Shown: positions 13,681 through 26,802 of the stretch, piece after piece | Position numbering within the stretch: the stretch's first letter is position 1 | Layout of the letters: each line of letters opens with the position of its first letter | DNA from: Allodiplogaster sudhausi | Lineage: Eukaryota > Nematoda > Chromadorea > Rhabditida > Diplogasteridae | NCBI GenBank assembly: GCA_945643635.1 | Contig: CALZFC010000019.1 | Coordinates: 1,508,501-1,572,500 of the forward strand | Length of the DNA stretch: 64,000 nt | Direction: 5' to 3' | The notes under the pieces: generated by a model | Told to the model about the DNA's origin: nothing | Database searches by the model: none | What the model saw: the letters and a program-made list of their open reading frames with translations, nothing else | Translations under genes and position numbers: made by a program

Positions 13681-14266
13681 TACAATCTCCTCTTCTTCCT
13701 CCGCCACTCTTTCGCCTGACGCCGACACCTAAAGTCGGGCTTCTTTTTTGGACATGAATTTTTATTTCGTCAATGGGGCAAGACGAAAAGGGACGCTTGT
13801 TAGCAGGCCGATTTGTCAACGCAGAATGAAAACATACTAAAAAGTGGCAGAGCAAGCATGAATCATGGCCGCCGCTGACTTTGACGGGAGCCAAGTTGCG
13901 AAGAATGGGGACAGCTAAGAAAACAATGAAGGAGATGGGGGAGGAAGGATGCAGACAAGAAGTGGCCAAGCATTCCACTTCATACCATTCGTCTCCTTCA
14001 CTTACAAGGGGATTCCTATTCGAAATGGCCAGTGTTTACTGTATTGATAGCCCTTGTTGTGTTCCATGGTGCGAATGCGGTGTCACCGTCATGCGTGGTT
14101 GGGCTTCTTTCTTTAGAAGAAAAGGAGGGAAATTGTAATGAGGGTAAGAAGGAGAGAGTGAAAGACACAGAATTTCAACGTGAATGCGCTAGACAGAGTT
14201 TAGGTAAATAAAAAATTGCGCAAGATATCGGAAGAGTAGAGTGAGAGAGAGAAGAGATATGAGTGG

Positions 14267-14306
<40 letters not shown>

Positions 14307-15322
14307 GATGAGCTCATCCAAGAGACAACTGCCTTGTGCACCTCCGTATGTTCCTCTCAGGCTGAATTTGGCGGAAAAATTAGTGGTGTCTAAGATGGAA
14401 AGGGTAGGGGGCAAGAAAGACGGCAAAGAAAGTGAATGAAGAGAGTGGAGGGTGATGAGGGAGAAGCAGAGAAGACAAGTGAGAAGAAGAGAATATGAGA
14501 ATAGTAACGGGACAAGGTGCGGGAAATTGCTTGAGGAGAAGAGAAAGAGTGATTCAAGAGGCACGGCTGACTGCTCCCTTCACTGTTCACAATGAGTTCG
14601 GAAAGTGCTCTCTCTCTCTCCCTCTCTCTCTCCCTGTCTCTCTCCCTGTTTCTCTGCCCCCCCTCTCTCTCTCCCTCTCTCCCGTTTTCCATCTTCCATC
14701 GCTATCGTTGACGGAGACTGGATGACGCCAGTATAAAACATATAGTAAAAATTTTAACTTCTTGAGATGTTAATAATAGTTAAACACTATCAAGATGCAG
14801 CGCTTTGTTATGTCGCAGAACTAAAAAAATCCAAGACAAGCCACGAGCAAAGACTACTACTGGAATATGTATTCATTTTTTCACAATAATGATGAAGAGC
14901 AAACGAGTATAACTTTTAAATTCCTGTATGAGAGCTTACAACCTACATATTCCTAATTCCAAGCCAGCATGATGTCCATGATTTTTATGTAATTTAATTT
15001 GTCAAAAATAGCTTATTTTTGAATCTCTAGAAGGAAAATTTGTAGTTTTTCTCGTTATCTATATCCTCTAAATTGAAATAAAAGTCCCATTCAGGTTTCT
15101 AGTTAAGTAGATTATGGTTACATAATAGGAAAGGGTGTGAAAGCACAGTGGAATTTGGCAGAAGTAAGTGGAATGCGGGAGAAAGAGAGAGGGAGCTCCT
15201 GGGGGCATACGGTAGAAAGGGGTCGCCCTGGGCGGGTCTCTGGAAACAGCGCGACGAGCAGTGAAGGAGTGTGAGACACACAGACAAGGCACTCCCGCTC
15301 TCTCCCTCTCTTCCTATCTCTC

Positions 15323-15358
<36 letters not shown>

Positions 15359-16503
15359 GTTCTCTGCGCTCTCTTTCCCCTCACTACCCTTTCTCCTCTC
15401 CGTCCCTGGGCGGAGCAGCAATGCCAAGCGAGCCCCCGGTGACCAACAGGGCGCTGTCAGCATCTGCGAAGGAGGAGAGACAAACGACGAGAGCCAAGTC
15501 AGCAAAAAGGGGAGACAAAAAGAGAGAGAGAGGTGAGAGAGTGCGGGGATAGAAGAGAGGCCAAGAGTGAGAGAGACAAAGAGAGGGTCCCTCTTCGGGT
15601 GCGAAATCTGTGGGAAAAAGAGCAGAGCGAGCGGAAGGAGACACATCGCCGCCTCATCCGTGGCCCCTGGGGGCATGTCATTGGTCGGGACGAGACCGGC
15701 CCGATGACATAGTATTTGACATCGCTTAGGACAACTGGGAATTAGGGAGATAGCAGAGAATGCGAGGGAGAGAGCAGAGAGTGCGAGGGAGAGAGAGACA
15801 GAGGGGAGAGAGAGGGGGAGAGAATGAGAGGGAGAGAGTGCGAGGGAGAGAGAGAGAGAGGAGAAAGAAAGATAGAGTGGGTGGCATGGAAGATGCCTTC
15901 TTGGTGGTGCTGATGGTGGTGCTGACACTTCTGTTGTGTGGAGGGAGGTTGATAAATGAGCAAGAGGAGTCGTGTGAGGACAGTCCGGGGACTTATGGAA
16001 GAGAAGGAGAAGAGTCCGAGAATGGAGTGGAGAGGCCCATGGGAGGAAGCCACTTGGTATCAACGAGGAAGCTGCGGAAGAGGAGCGAGCGTTCTTCTCA
16101 CAACAATATGTATGCATGTACCTATCACTGTCCATCGTTTGCACAACTAACGAAGGGGTTTATCAAGGTATCGCTAGTTCCTACAACAATGATGAATAAT
16201 TATTATATACATTCAACAAGGAATGTGAAAAGCATCCATAATTTAAAGAAAAATATTCTTACGCGGTAATCTTCGCAAGAAGATTAGCTCAAAAGACTTG
16301 AGAATACTACTGCAAGCCGCTTGACGATTACTCATATCCATTTCGCTACAATTCGCATTCCTTTGCCTCAAATGCTCTGCCTCTTTTCTTCAGCTTTCAC
16401 CATGCCTTCTCTCCGATTCTCTCACCCTTTCTCTCTCTCTCTCTCTCCCCATAATCTCTCTATACCTTTATCTCCTTCTCGCTCTATAACTTTCTCTTTC
16501 TCT

Positions 16504-16541
<38 letters not shown>

Positions 16542-19054
16542 GTCTGTTACTTGCTAATTGGCTCGAGAGTGTCTTGAGGAGTCGTGTGCTCTCCCCTTGT
16601 CATTTGGAAAGATGGCAGATGCTCACAGAGTCCTTTACCACGCTTTCACAATTTAAATGATCAGTGAGTGGAGAAATGGCGCGAGAGAGTGAGAGAAAGT
16701 GAGAGAGAGAGAGAAAGAGAGTACAAGTTTGAAGTAAGTGATCAGCAGAGAGAGAGAGAGAGATACAAGATTGAAGAAAGCTATCGGCAGAGAGAGAGAC
16801 AGGGAGAGAGAGAGAGAGAAATAAAGAAATCCCAGTAGAACTACCAAGCGCATGAGCATGTGGATCCAATCAGTGCGCCTGAGGCGACTGTCCAGGAGTG
16901 CCAAGAGTTATGAGATCCGTGCAGTAACCATCAAGCAACGGCAGTTAACGTCAAAGCAGACATTTTCCGCTCTCTTCCTCTCTCATTTGCTCCCTCTTTT
17001 GTCCTCCTTATTTCCACGGAAACCCGCCAACTAACGAAGCGAACAGATTTATAGTAAAGTTTAAAAAAAAACATCTAAGCGATGAAAGGAATGAGAAATC
17101 ACGAATGGTAAGCAACATTCCAGTAATGTTGTCTGTAGTGTTTAATTACCACCTACGCTCTAATTCTGAAGTGAGGCAATGATGATGAGAAAATGAGATG
17201 ACACACTGAATGGCAGGCACATCATAACATGCAAAGGAGCTCCCTTTGCAGTTAAAGAGGGAAGAAGTGGTTGTCGGCACTCACGGAATCTGACAAGAGG
17301 CTGTCGCAAGAGTATGCCATCATTGTTTTTACAGTTATCCATACAAAATAATACATTAACGAAGTTAAGTAGAATAAATAAAACTTGAGGTGGTTGAAGT
17401 ACTCGAGTGGGTGGGAGTGATTAAAGACGCCTTCTTAAGAGTAGAGCGATCTCTACTGAGAGATGCAAATACGAGGAAGGAAATCTCTTTGAAAGGCTTC
17501 TTCCAAAGCCAAATTCGTCATTTGTCACTGAAGTCCAATGGGAACATTTGCAGTACAGAGAACTAAGAACAGAAAAAGAGAGGGCGAAGTGATTATCTTA
17601 CTCGAATACGGATAATGGAAGGAAATTGCCAGCTGAAGAGAGTCCTTCTTATCAATGGATATGAGCCATGTTTCCAACTACTCTCTGCACTCTGCTTATG
17701 CTCCACTAATCCCTCAGGCTAATATCACCTGAAGTGTGGTCCGAGTTCTGCAGAGTGACGCGGTCTTCATCACGAGGACTCTCTTCTGTGCCGGCCCGCA
17801 CTTCCCTTTCCTTTTTTATGCCCGAGGACAGCGTAAATCCAAAACAATTTGGCATGATGCTAGATTAAGAGTCCACGCATTGCTTCTTCGCATCTGCGTA
17901 ATCGGACAGAATAATCCGTATGCCACTTTCTATCTATCCCTCGCTCTCTCTCTCTCTCTCTCTTTCTATTTCTCTCTCGACTCCCTCTCGTGTGATCTCC
18001 GTTCGCACCATCTTCTCCTCCCTCTCGTGCCACAGGCGTCAACTCGATTAAAGGGCATCTCATCAGAAGCTGTCGCACATGCCTTATCTCAATCACACCT
18101 TCTCATTTCCCCTCTCTCTCTCTCACTCTCTCACTCTCTATTTCACTATCTCTCTCAATCTCTGCAACCTCTTGTTCTTACTCGCTAATTATCTTACAGT
18201 CAGTTTACACACACCGCAATATTTTATCCTGATTGCTTGATTGTCTGCCTTTATGACAGATCTGACTTTCCAGTTCTGATTGCCTTTCGAATTCTCTCCC
18301 TCTTTCTCGGCTCCCTAAGGGCAGAAAAGATAGTACAAATGCCAGAACTAATCCGCGTCGTGCGTTCTTCTTCATCTGTCAATGTGTTTATAGGAATTAA
18401 TGCGAGAGGGAAAGAGCGGGATGAATAGAGAGAAAGAGAAAGAGATAAAGCAAGAGAAAGTACACAATGAAGAGAGGGAGGGAGAGGGAGGAGAAGCAGA
18501 AAATGCAGATCAACTGGATAATGTGGGATAATCGCGCACGGGTGTGACAAGGGCGGGGGCGGGGACGAAGGGCAGATATGGAGCCAGAAAGAGTGTGAGA
18601 GAGAATGAAAGAGATGGGGAGAGAGAATGGAGAAGGGATACAATCTGGCACAATTCGCAAGACAACATCGCGGAGTCCGAATTTGCGTCAGAGAGAGGTG
18701 AGATTGAGAGAGAGAGAGAGAGAGAGAGAGATGAGAAGAAAGTGAGCCAAAAGTGCGATAGCAATAGCAGAGAAATATGATAGGAAGGACGAAGCCGCGG
18801 GCAGAGAAAGCCTGCCAGGAAGACAGAACACTGAGACAGGGCAACCGAAAGAAGGAGATCGAAATTCCAAGAAGCTCCGTTGTTATCGTCCTTAATCGTC
18901 GTCCTCATCTCGTCCTCGTCAATCCACTCCAAGTGGATTAGTCTTATGGAAGTGGGTTATCACGCGAACGGAAGGGGAGGCTGGAGGCTATCAGGCTGCC
19001 AAGGCACAAAAAGATAAGCTGGCATGTCGCAGCAATGATGCGAGAGATTGCTCC

Positions 19055-19085
<31 letters not shown>

Positions 19086-19610
19086 GCTGATCTCTCTCTC
19101 TCTCATTTATCCTTCTCCTCCATCCCTTCCTGCCATAGTTTGTTTGGCTTGTTTTCCGTGCCGTGACATCAAGCAAAAAGGCGACTCGGGCGTCAAGGCG
19201 AGCATAATCAGGCTGACGATAATGCATATCAGATGTTTCCCATCCCTTGGCGCGAGTAAACAACGGACATTCGAAACCCCGCGCGTATTCGAGAAAGAAA
19301 GGGAATTATGCTTGAACCCGATGATTTTGTCATGCTACAGTAAGATGAAATCATGTTACTCGCATAATAATGGATCCATACAAATTAAATTGAAAGCTTA
19401 GAGGTGTCAAATCCGGCAATCCTTGAATTGAATTGCATAGGAGTATTCTGAGAAATATTAAAGGAGACCTTCAGGCATCGCATATTTGGAATGTTTGCAA
19501 AGAGAAGAAGGGGACTCTTCACGGAGACTCCTTGTGAGAAAGCGACACCGTATAATGATGCATCACAGAAACGAGCAGGCGGGAGAGAGAGAGACAGACA
19601 GAGACAGAGA

Positions 19611-19649
<39 letters not shown>

Positions 19650-19962
19650 AGAGAAAGAGAAGGTGAATGAGGATACTGTGAGACAGATCGCGAGAGGGGG
19701 AGAGAAACGGTAATAGAGAAGGAGGAGAGAGAGACTGTTAGAGCGACATTTTCTGGGAGTGATAGAGAGAAAGAGAAAGGGAGAGACTGAGAAAACGAGC
19801 CAACGTGGGGGCATTGACAGCCAAATTTCGAACACTCTTTGTCTTCTCTCGTTGTCTGGTTCCTCTCATTCTAACTTTAATTTAAGGCGTTCACTTTATT
19901 GTCAGCCTCACATTTCGATCTCTACCGATAGCTATCCAATTCCGCTCTCTCTCCATGACCCT

Positions 19963-20000
<38 letters not shown>

Positions 20001-21574
20001 CTCGCTGTCTCTCACTCTCTCGCAGTCCTCTCTCCCTTCTAAAAAGTGGAGACGGCGTGGTGGTGTATGGTGGTGACGCGTCCTTTGCCTTGTGCTGGTG
20101 GCTATTGCTAACAGCGAAAGCAGAATGAGAAGATGGCTAGGCTCCGTTCTCCCTCTCTTCCTTTTGTCTCCGCATTCTGAAAATGGTGCTCAGAACAATG
20201 GCGACGAGGCGCCAGGATGCTCTCCAAAAGTTGTCAAAAAAAAAGTGGAAGAGAGAGAAAAGAGTGAGAGGAGAGAGAGAGACTAATCAGATGCAGAGAA
20301 AAAGAGGAAGAACGAAAGAGAAGGTAATTGTTAGAAAGTCCTTTCAGAAACACAGTAAGACTTTGTCAGATCAACAGTGATAGAATGAAAAGGTATCGGT
20401 GAGTGACAGAAGTCGGAAGATGCGTTCAATGGAATTACAAGCAGAAATGGCTGTCTTCCTTTTCTTTCTCTCTATCTCTCTCTTTCTCTCCTTCTTTCTG
20501 TTTCTCTCTCTTCTCTATGATACCCTCGCCGCCTTCTCCGAAGCACACTGATGACGACAATACCGTAGAAAGGTGCGGTCCAATTTCTTTCCCCTAGTTG
20601 TCTCCCTCTCCCTCTCCCTGTCTCACTTTCTCTCTCTCTCTCACTCTTTCCTCATTCTCTCTTTTTCCTTTGTCTCTCTTCCTCTTCCACAAGAACTCGC
20701 ATTGCAAGTAGTACCAACAGGTTCATTAAGAAACGGTCTCCGTCTCTTTCATTCTTTCTCCATCCTCTTCGATCTTTTCCACTCCTTCGTTCTCCTTCAG
20801 ATGGCTGCCCATCCAAGTAGTATTCCTGAAGAATATTCGGCAAAGGCCCGTCTGTCCTCTGGCGGACGCGAACAAACGGCTTCATAAATCGTGCTTAATT
20901 TCCTGTGACGATCTACGGAAGGTCGAGAAGAATAAGAAGAAGCTTCTGGCCATTTGAGATGGCAAGAAAAGATGCCTCCGGCGATGGACGACGACACGGG
21001 GGCATTTCCTCTTCCTCCCTCTCTTCTCTCTCTCTATCTCTCTCTCTCTTGCTCTCCACTCTCTCAGTCTCTCTCATTATGCAAACGACGTTCATCAGAG
21101 TGAACAGATCGAGTGTACGAGAGTGTGAAGAGAGCAGGAAAGGGAAGCACAAAGGAAACGGAGGCCATGCGAGCTGTCACTACATGCTCATATCCGAATG
21201 AGTTTATGCGAGCCAAATATTCCCTGCTTTGTACGCAAACGGACGAGAAATGACCCCTTCTCCTTTCTTGCATTTATTGAGCTGGAATAGAAAAACATAC
21301 GAATAAATTATGAGGGAGGATCAGGCAGATCACATGGGAACGGCTGACCGGGCCGGCCCGGGTTCTTTCATCTTTCGCGAGGCAGACAGTTATCATTTGC
21401 AAGTATTTGAACTGAAGCCGGCGCGAGAGGGATAGAGAGAAAGAATGAGAGAGACAGAAGCAGAGACGAAAAAGAGAGGTGCTCCTGTCCTTTGATCTAA
21501 TGCCGCGAACGGAATCATCCGCTCTCTCTCTCTCTTATTCTTTCTCTCTCTCCCACTCTCTTTCTTTCTCTCCC

Positions 21575-21611
<37 letters not shown>

Positions 21612-24317
21612 GACATGTCACTGGCTATACATTACGGTGCACATTAAGGCACCATAAATGAACATTTTGCTGTCGCAGGTGAGAAATGAGCCATTCTTCA
21701 ACGGCAAACAAATCAGCAAAAATGATACCAGCGAAAGATAAACTTGGAGATTCTGGCGAATGCTGGCGAATGCCATTTCTTACTGTGGACGGAGTCAGAT
21801 CGGCAAGGGCAACAAAATCGTGGTCATCCGTATGACATCTTCCTCCAATCGCGGAAAATTAAAGAAAACATTTCAGTTGTGATCTTTCTTTCAGAAGAAC
21901 CCATTTGGTTCAAATTCTAAGACAATGCAAAAAAGGAACAATTTGAGGAGAGAAAGAATGTGAAAATGAAAGAGAGAAAGAGAGAGAAACAGAATGAGTA
22001 GAGTTGGATGGAAAGAGAGAGAAGCAGGGTCCAAACACACACACGCCATCGCTTCGTTTTTTTCTCCTATGCTATTCATCACTTCTCTATCTGATCGCCA
22101 CTTTGTACTCACGTCCTTTCGTCCGTTAGATCTCTCTGCCTCTCAATCTCTATCTCTCTCCTCTCCATCTCTCTCTCTGTCTCTCTCTCTCTCTCTTTAT
22201 CTCCCCCTTCTCTCTCTCACTCTCTTTATCTCTCTATCTTTCTCTCTCTCTCTCACTCTCTCTGTCTGTCTGATGACCGTCTCAATCCATCTCTGAAGAA
22301 GCTGCATCTCCACGTTATCTTTGTTTTATCATATCTTTTTTTCTCATTGCGCTGTTTATCTCTGATCACATACTTTCTCTCTTTCTCTCTCTATCGCTTT
22401 TCCTCTCTATCGCTGTCTCTCTCTCTGTCTCTCTCTGTCTCTCTCTCCCTCTCGCTCCCTCTCCTATCTCCCAAAGGTGACGAGACAGGGTTGCTTTGTG
22501 CTCCTGCGGGCTTCTCGCTATCTGCGTTGGTGACAGAAGGCGTGACACAACACGATTAATGGTCGCGGCAGCCAAGGCAGGCAGCTCACAAGTCAATCGG
22601 GAGAGAGTGAGAGAGGGATGAGAGAGAGGGAGAGAAAGAGAGAAAGACAAGGGAGAGTGAGAGGGAGAAAGGGAGGGGGAGGATATTTGGAAAGTCAGAG
22701 AATGGGGAGTGAGAAAGAGACAGAATGGGAAGGACATCAGAGTAAAAGTGAAAAGGTCCGTGATAACGAGTAGGAAAATAGAAAGGGAACAGTGGTCGAT
22801 TAAGATAAGAGCTGGGAGATCTTGGAAGATTCTAAAAGGATTCGAAGGAAAGTTCAAGGAAATGATGATACAGTAAAGAAATCAAATTCACTGTGGAAGT
22901 GAGCTTTCACCTCCACCACTATGGTTTTCTGAGATTTCAACCCACGTTGTACTACATCTCCGCAAGCCATTTTCTGTTCTTTCACCGTCGCTCTTCGATT
23001 CCTCCGCTTGATCGCACTCAGCCATGTCAGATGCCCCCGGGCATGGACGCTAGCTTGTAATTTGGGCCTTCACTCTCCCTCTTCTCTCTCTCTCATTCTC
23101 TCTCTCGCTCTCTCTCTCTCGCGCGCTCTCTCTCTCTCTCTCTCTCCTTACACACTCTCTTCCACATATATACGCATCTCTGCATTGTGATCAAGGCAGG
23201 CGCCAAATTATGCCTTCGCTATTGGCAGGGATAGAAGAAAGCATAGGAGACAAAGCCCCGGAATGTCTTGGAAGCATAAGATATTGGACTGCCACGGTAT
23301 AGGTACATTTCAACATGAAGACATAGGAACAGGAATAAATGAAAAGATTATGTACAGAAGAATTACTGTAGTGAAGACAGAAGAAAGTGAATCGCTTACC
23401 TCCTTCTTTCACCAATCCTTGTTCAATCATTCCATTCATTTTCATCTGTCAAACCTTCTCACCTGCTTTTTGTTTCCGTTGTGAGCATTATGTGCCGAGT
23501 TGTCATCTTCTGAACTTTCTTTCTTGACAAGCTGCGAATTTGCCAGCTGCGCAAGTTGAGTAGACGACAGGATGTTCTAGAAAACACGCGGTTTGTCCTC
23601 ATTATTTCCAGTTATTTACACATTGTTGAATCGAGCAGTTTTAAGAAAATTACCATTTTATTTACTTTAATATCTTTTCCTTTCATTTATATTTACTACT
23701 GAAATTATCGGAAGGCATACTTGGAGTTGATCGAGAGAAAGAACGGTCGCTCCACTCTCCACGCTCATCCAATTCAAATGACGTCACCGAGTTCTGATAG
23801 CGTTGTAAGTGTTAAAGGGATAGATGAGCGGAGATGTAGGGCGCGGATTAGAGAGGGGGAGAGAGAGAGAGCGAGAGAGAGAGAGAGAGAGGGAAAGAGT
23901 GGGATGGAGAGAGCATTACAATGAGATAAAAATAAAGAGAGAGATATAAAATAATAGCGAGAGATGAGTAGTGATCACAACGAAGAACGACAATTGAGAA
24001 GAAAGTGAGATGGATAAAGATTGGGAGGAAGAAGCGTTTACGTATCTGTGTCGCACATGCTCTCACTCTGGATGAGACAAGAAACAATGGCTGAGATTGG
24101 AAGAAGGAAAGACGAGAGAAATAGAGAGAGAGAGAGAGAGTGAGAGAGGGACTGAGAAAGAGAGATGCAGGAAGAGAGAAAAAGAGAGAAGAGTAGAAAG
24201 GTGAGAAGGAGAGAAAGTAGTTCGGGGGTGACAGGGGCTATCGGAAGAAGTAATGGAATAGGTGACAGCTTCTCGTGTTGGTTCTTACCAATGTAAGTCA
24301 GGAGAGAATGAGAAAAT

Positions 24318-24363
<46 letters not shown>

Positions 24364-24793
24364 GACGGAGAAGGGAAAGATGTTGGAATGTTCAGCGATG
24401 ACATGTCAACTGAGCTGCTGCTCAAGAGACACTCACACGGCAAGTACAATCTAGAGAACATGGCAATGAAGGCTAGAGATGAGGAAAGAGAATGAGAACG
24501 AGAGAGAGAAGAAAGGGGGTTGGAGAGAGAGAGAGAGAACGTGACATTCTGGCTTCATTTCTGGTCTTCTTTGCATCACTGGCTACCGTACCAAGCAGCA
24601 AAGCACACGGGCGACTTCCATCTCTGGCTCCATTCTGTCACTCTCCACCAGCTCTCTTTTGATTTTTTAGGCGATCAGTTTCCTCGTGACCTGCCATCCT
24701 CTTCGGTCGCTTACTCCGAGTCGTATACCTAGTACCCTTATTGTTAGCAAGCTTGGCAGTTTTCATTATCTCTCTCTTACTCTTTTCCTCTTG

Positions 24794-24825
<32 letters not shown>

Positions 24826-25231
24826 AGCTCCTTTGACACCCTTCTGTCCACCTCCTGCTGCGCTTCATGTGCCCTTTTTCGTTCTCATTTCGCGCATTGC
24901 TTATCAGCCATCTCGTGGAGAGAGAAAGAAAGAGAGCGAGAGGCCGAAGAATCTGAAAGAACGGAAAGTTGACAGTTTTGGTGACAGGATGCAGCTGCAA
25001 GGTCGAAGGGCTTATTCTGCAATCAAGCTTCCTCACAGTGGTCGCTTCTGCCAATGAGCACAGAAGGACAGCTTTTAGCTCAACTTTTCTCTCTTCTCTC
25101 TCTCCCTCTTCTCCCTCTCTCTTTCTCTCTCTCTTCTCTCTCCCTCTTCTCCCTCTCTCTTTCTCTCTCTCTCTTCTCTCTCCATCTTCTCCCTCTCTCT
25201 TTCTCTCTCTCTCTCTCTTCTCTCTCCCTCT

Positions 25232-25273
<42 letters not shown>

Positions 25274-25349
25274 TTCTCCCTCTCTCTTTCTCTCTCTCTC
25301 CCTCTTCTCCCTCTCTCTCTTTCTCTCTCTCTTCTCTCTCCCTCTCTCT

Positions 25350-25396
<47 letters not shown>

Positions 25397-26802
25397 GTCT
25401 CCCCTCTCTGTCTCCCTACTAGTCCACTAAAATAGCTGTCCTCTGCGACATCCTTCTGAGCCATAAACCTATCATTCGCATAGGACCAGAGACCACATAC
25501 TTGCCTAGCAGAGAAAACCGGACAATCATGAAATAAACCTTACAAAAATAGCTATGAACTTTCAAACAAATAAAAAAATGGAATAAAACGAAGACAATAC
25601 ATATTTTTCCGCACATTTTTCACTGCAGGTTTTTAATATTTCAAGTCTTGACTTCAGTGAAAATGTACCCTAAATTCGTAGCTGACACTTGGGACTCGCA
25701 GTGCTCTATCGTATTAGATATAGTGTGATCATGTACAGTACCCGTATCTTAGTACACTAAAATGGAATCCTTGCCTAACTGCTCTGTACACATCGGGAGC
25801 GGCTGTGTGAGTGCTTTCGCGTTGTGATTTGCAATTCCGCCTTTGTCCTTGCGGGCTATCAGAAGGTGCATTCATTTCCCCTCTTTCTCTCTCTCTCTCT
25901 CTTTGTCATTCTACCAGACTCGATCAATGAGCCCTTGGATGATTCCGTTCAGGATTGGAATTTTTCACGCACTTCCTCTTTCGCAATCCCCTACCATTTC
26001 TTTTGCACACATCCATTAAGCACTTTAGTCGGGTCGAGGTTGACTGGAGTCCGCGTGACTTGTCCGTACGCAGAGTGCTCGCTTGTTTTGCCGCCCAAAA
26101 TTTCCTCTCGATTTGTCGCCCTCGTTTCCATCAGTCAATACAACCACTCTGTTTTCTACTCTTAGCCACTATTTTAGCTGGATAATAAAAGATTAAAAAA
26201 CATTCCCACTATATATCCGATTGCTCGTTTTCTGTTTCTGCCGTCTTGTTATCCGATTCCTTCCCCAAAGTCTCGATTTTTGTTTATCTTAATTGCCTAA
26301 GCACTGGCCAAGACTTGCTGTCTTCTTCTCTTCTCGTCCTTGGCCTTGCAAATGTGTTTGTGCACAGCTATCCTGTTGACTTTATCGATGCTCAAATGCA
26401 TTGAGATAAACTTAGCGAGAGTTGCTATAGTTCAGTGAACTTCATTGGTTAGAAAAACCGAGAAAATAATATACAATGGGCACGCTGAACCACCAGAGAT
26501 TCTTGAAGTCTTTTTTGTGGCCACTTCTGCTTCATACTTAACTAAGTTTGCCATGAAATTAACTATATTTGCCAAGTCTGCTTGTGTGTTACTGTATGCA
26601 TTATCATATAACTCTTTATTTATCACGATAACCTTTCGTCCCTACAACTTCCCGTTGTAATTTTTTCACGTTGGTGTGTTCTGATTGCATTGCCATGCGC
26701 GATTTTATTAGTACTATCTTTGTCTGTCTCTATGAGTGGTGTTTGATATTACCATTCTCTCTACAAGTCCTCCACGACTGTCTTTTGTTGAAGGAGAGCA
26801 CG
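13681..26802. repeat. 13-kb gene-poor block with many GA and CT runs
   Basis: At least thirty purine or pyrimidine runs were seen. GA: about 14265-14302, 15515-15540, 15750-15875, 16680-16825, 18420-18500, 18695-18732, 19580-19660, 21960-22020, 22600-22680, 23855-23895, 24120-24230, 24318-24362. CT: about 14608-14685, 15300-15358, 16430-16535, 17940-17980, 18108-18160, 19050-19105, 19965-20030, 20460-20510, 20600-20680, 21010-21075, 21520-21608, 22135-22270, 22375-22460, 23070-23150, 24790-24830 and the longest, 25080-25405. Between them lie unique segments of a few hundred bases with no recognisable exons. Open frames inside the runs are repeat artefacts. The block lies upstream of the zinc-finger gene and may hold its regulatory DNA (inference). 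Confidence 0.85.
25080..25405. repeat. Longest CT-rich run in the window (about 325 bp)
   Basis: The run is built from CTCTCTTCTCTCTCCCTCTT-like sub-units, so it is a compound rather than a pure dinucleotide repeat. It could fold as a purine/pyrimidine mirror structure. It is not coding. Confidence 0.9.

Noticed and set aside
24969..25430. Long open frames of Ser/Leu/Phe or Arg/Glu in CT/GA runs (also at 5314-5677, 15314-16144, 18251-18932, 22366-22857 and others).
   Set aside because: Dinucleotide runs lack stop codons in some frames; these have no splice context, domains or normal codon use.
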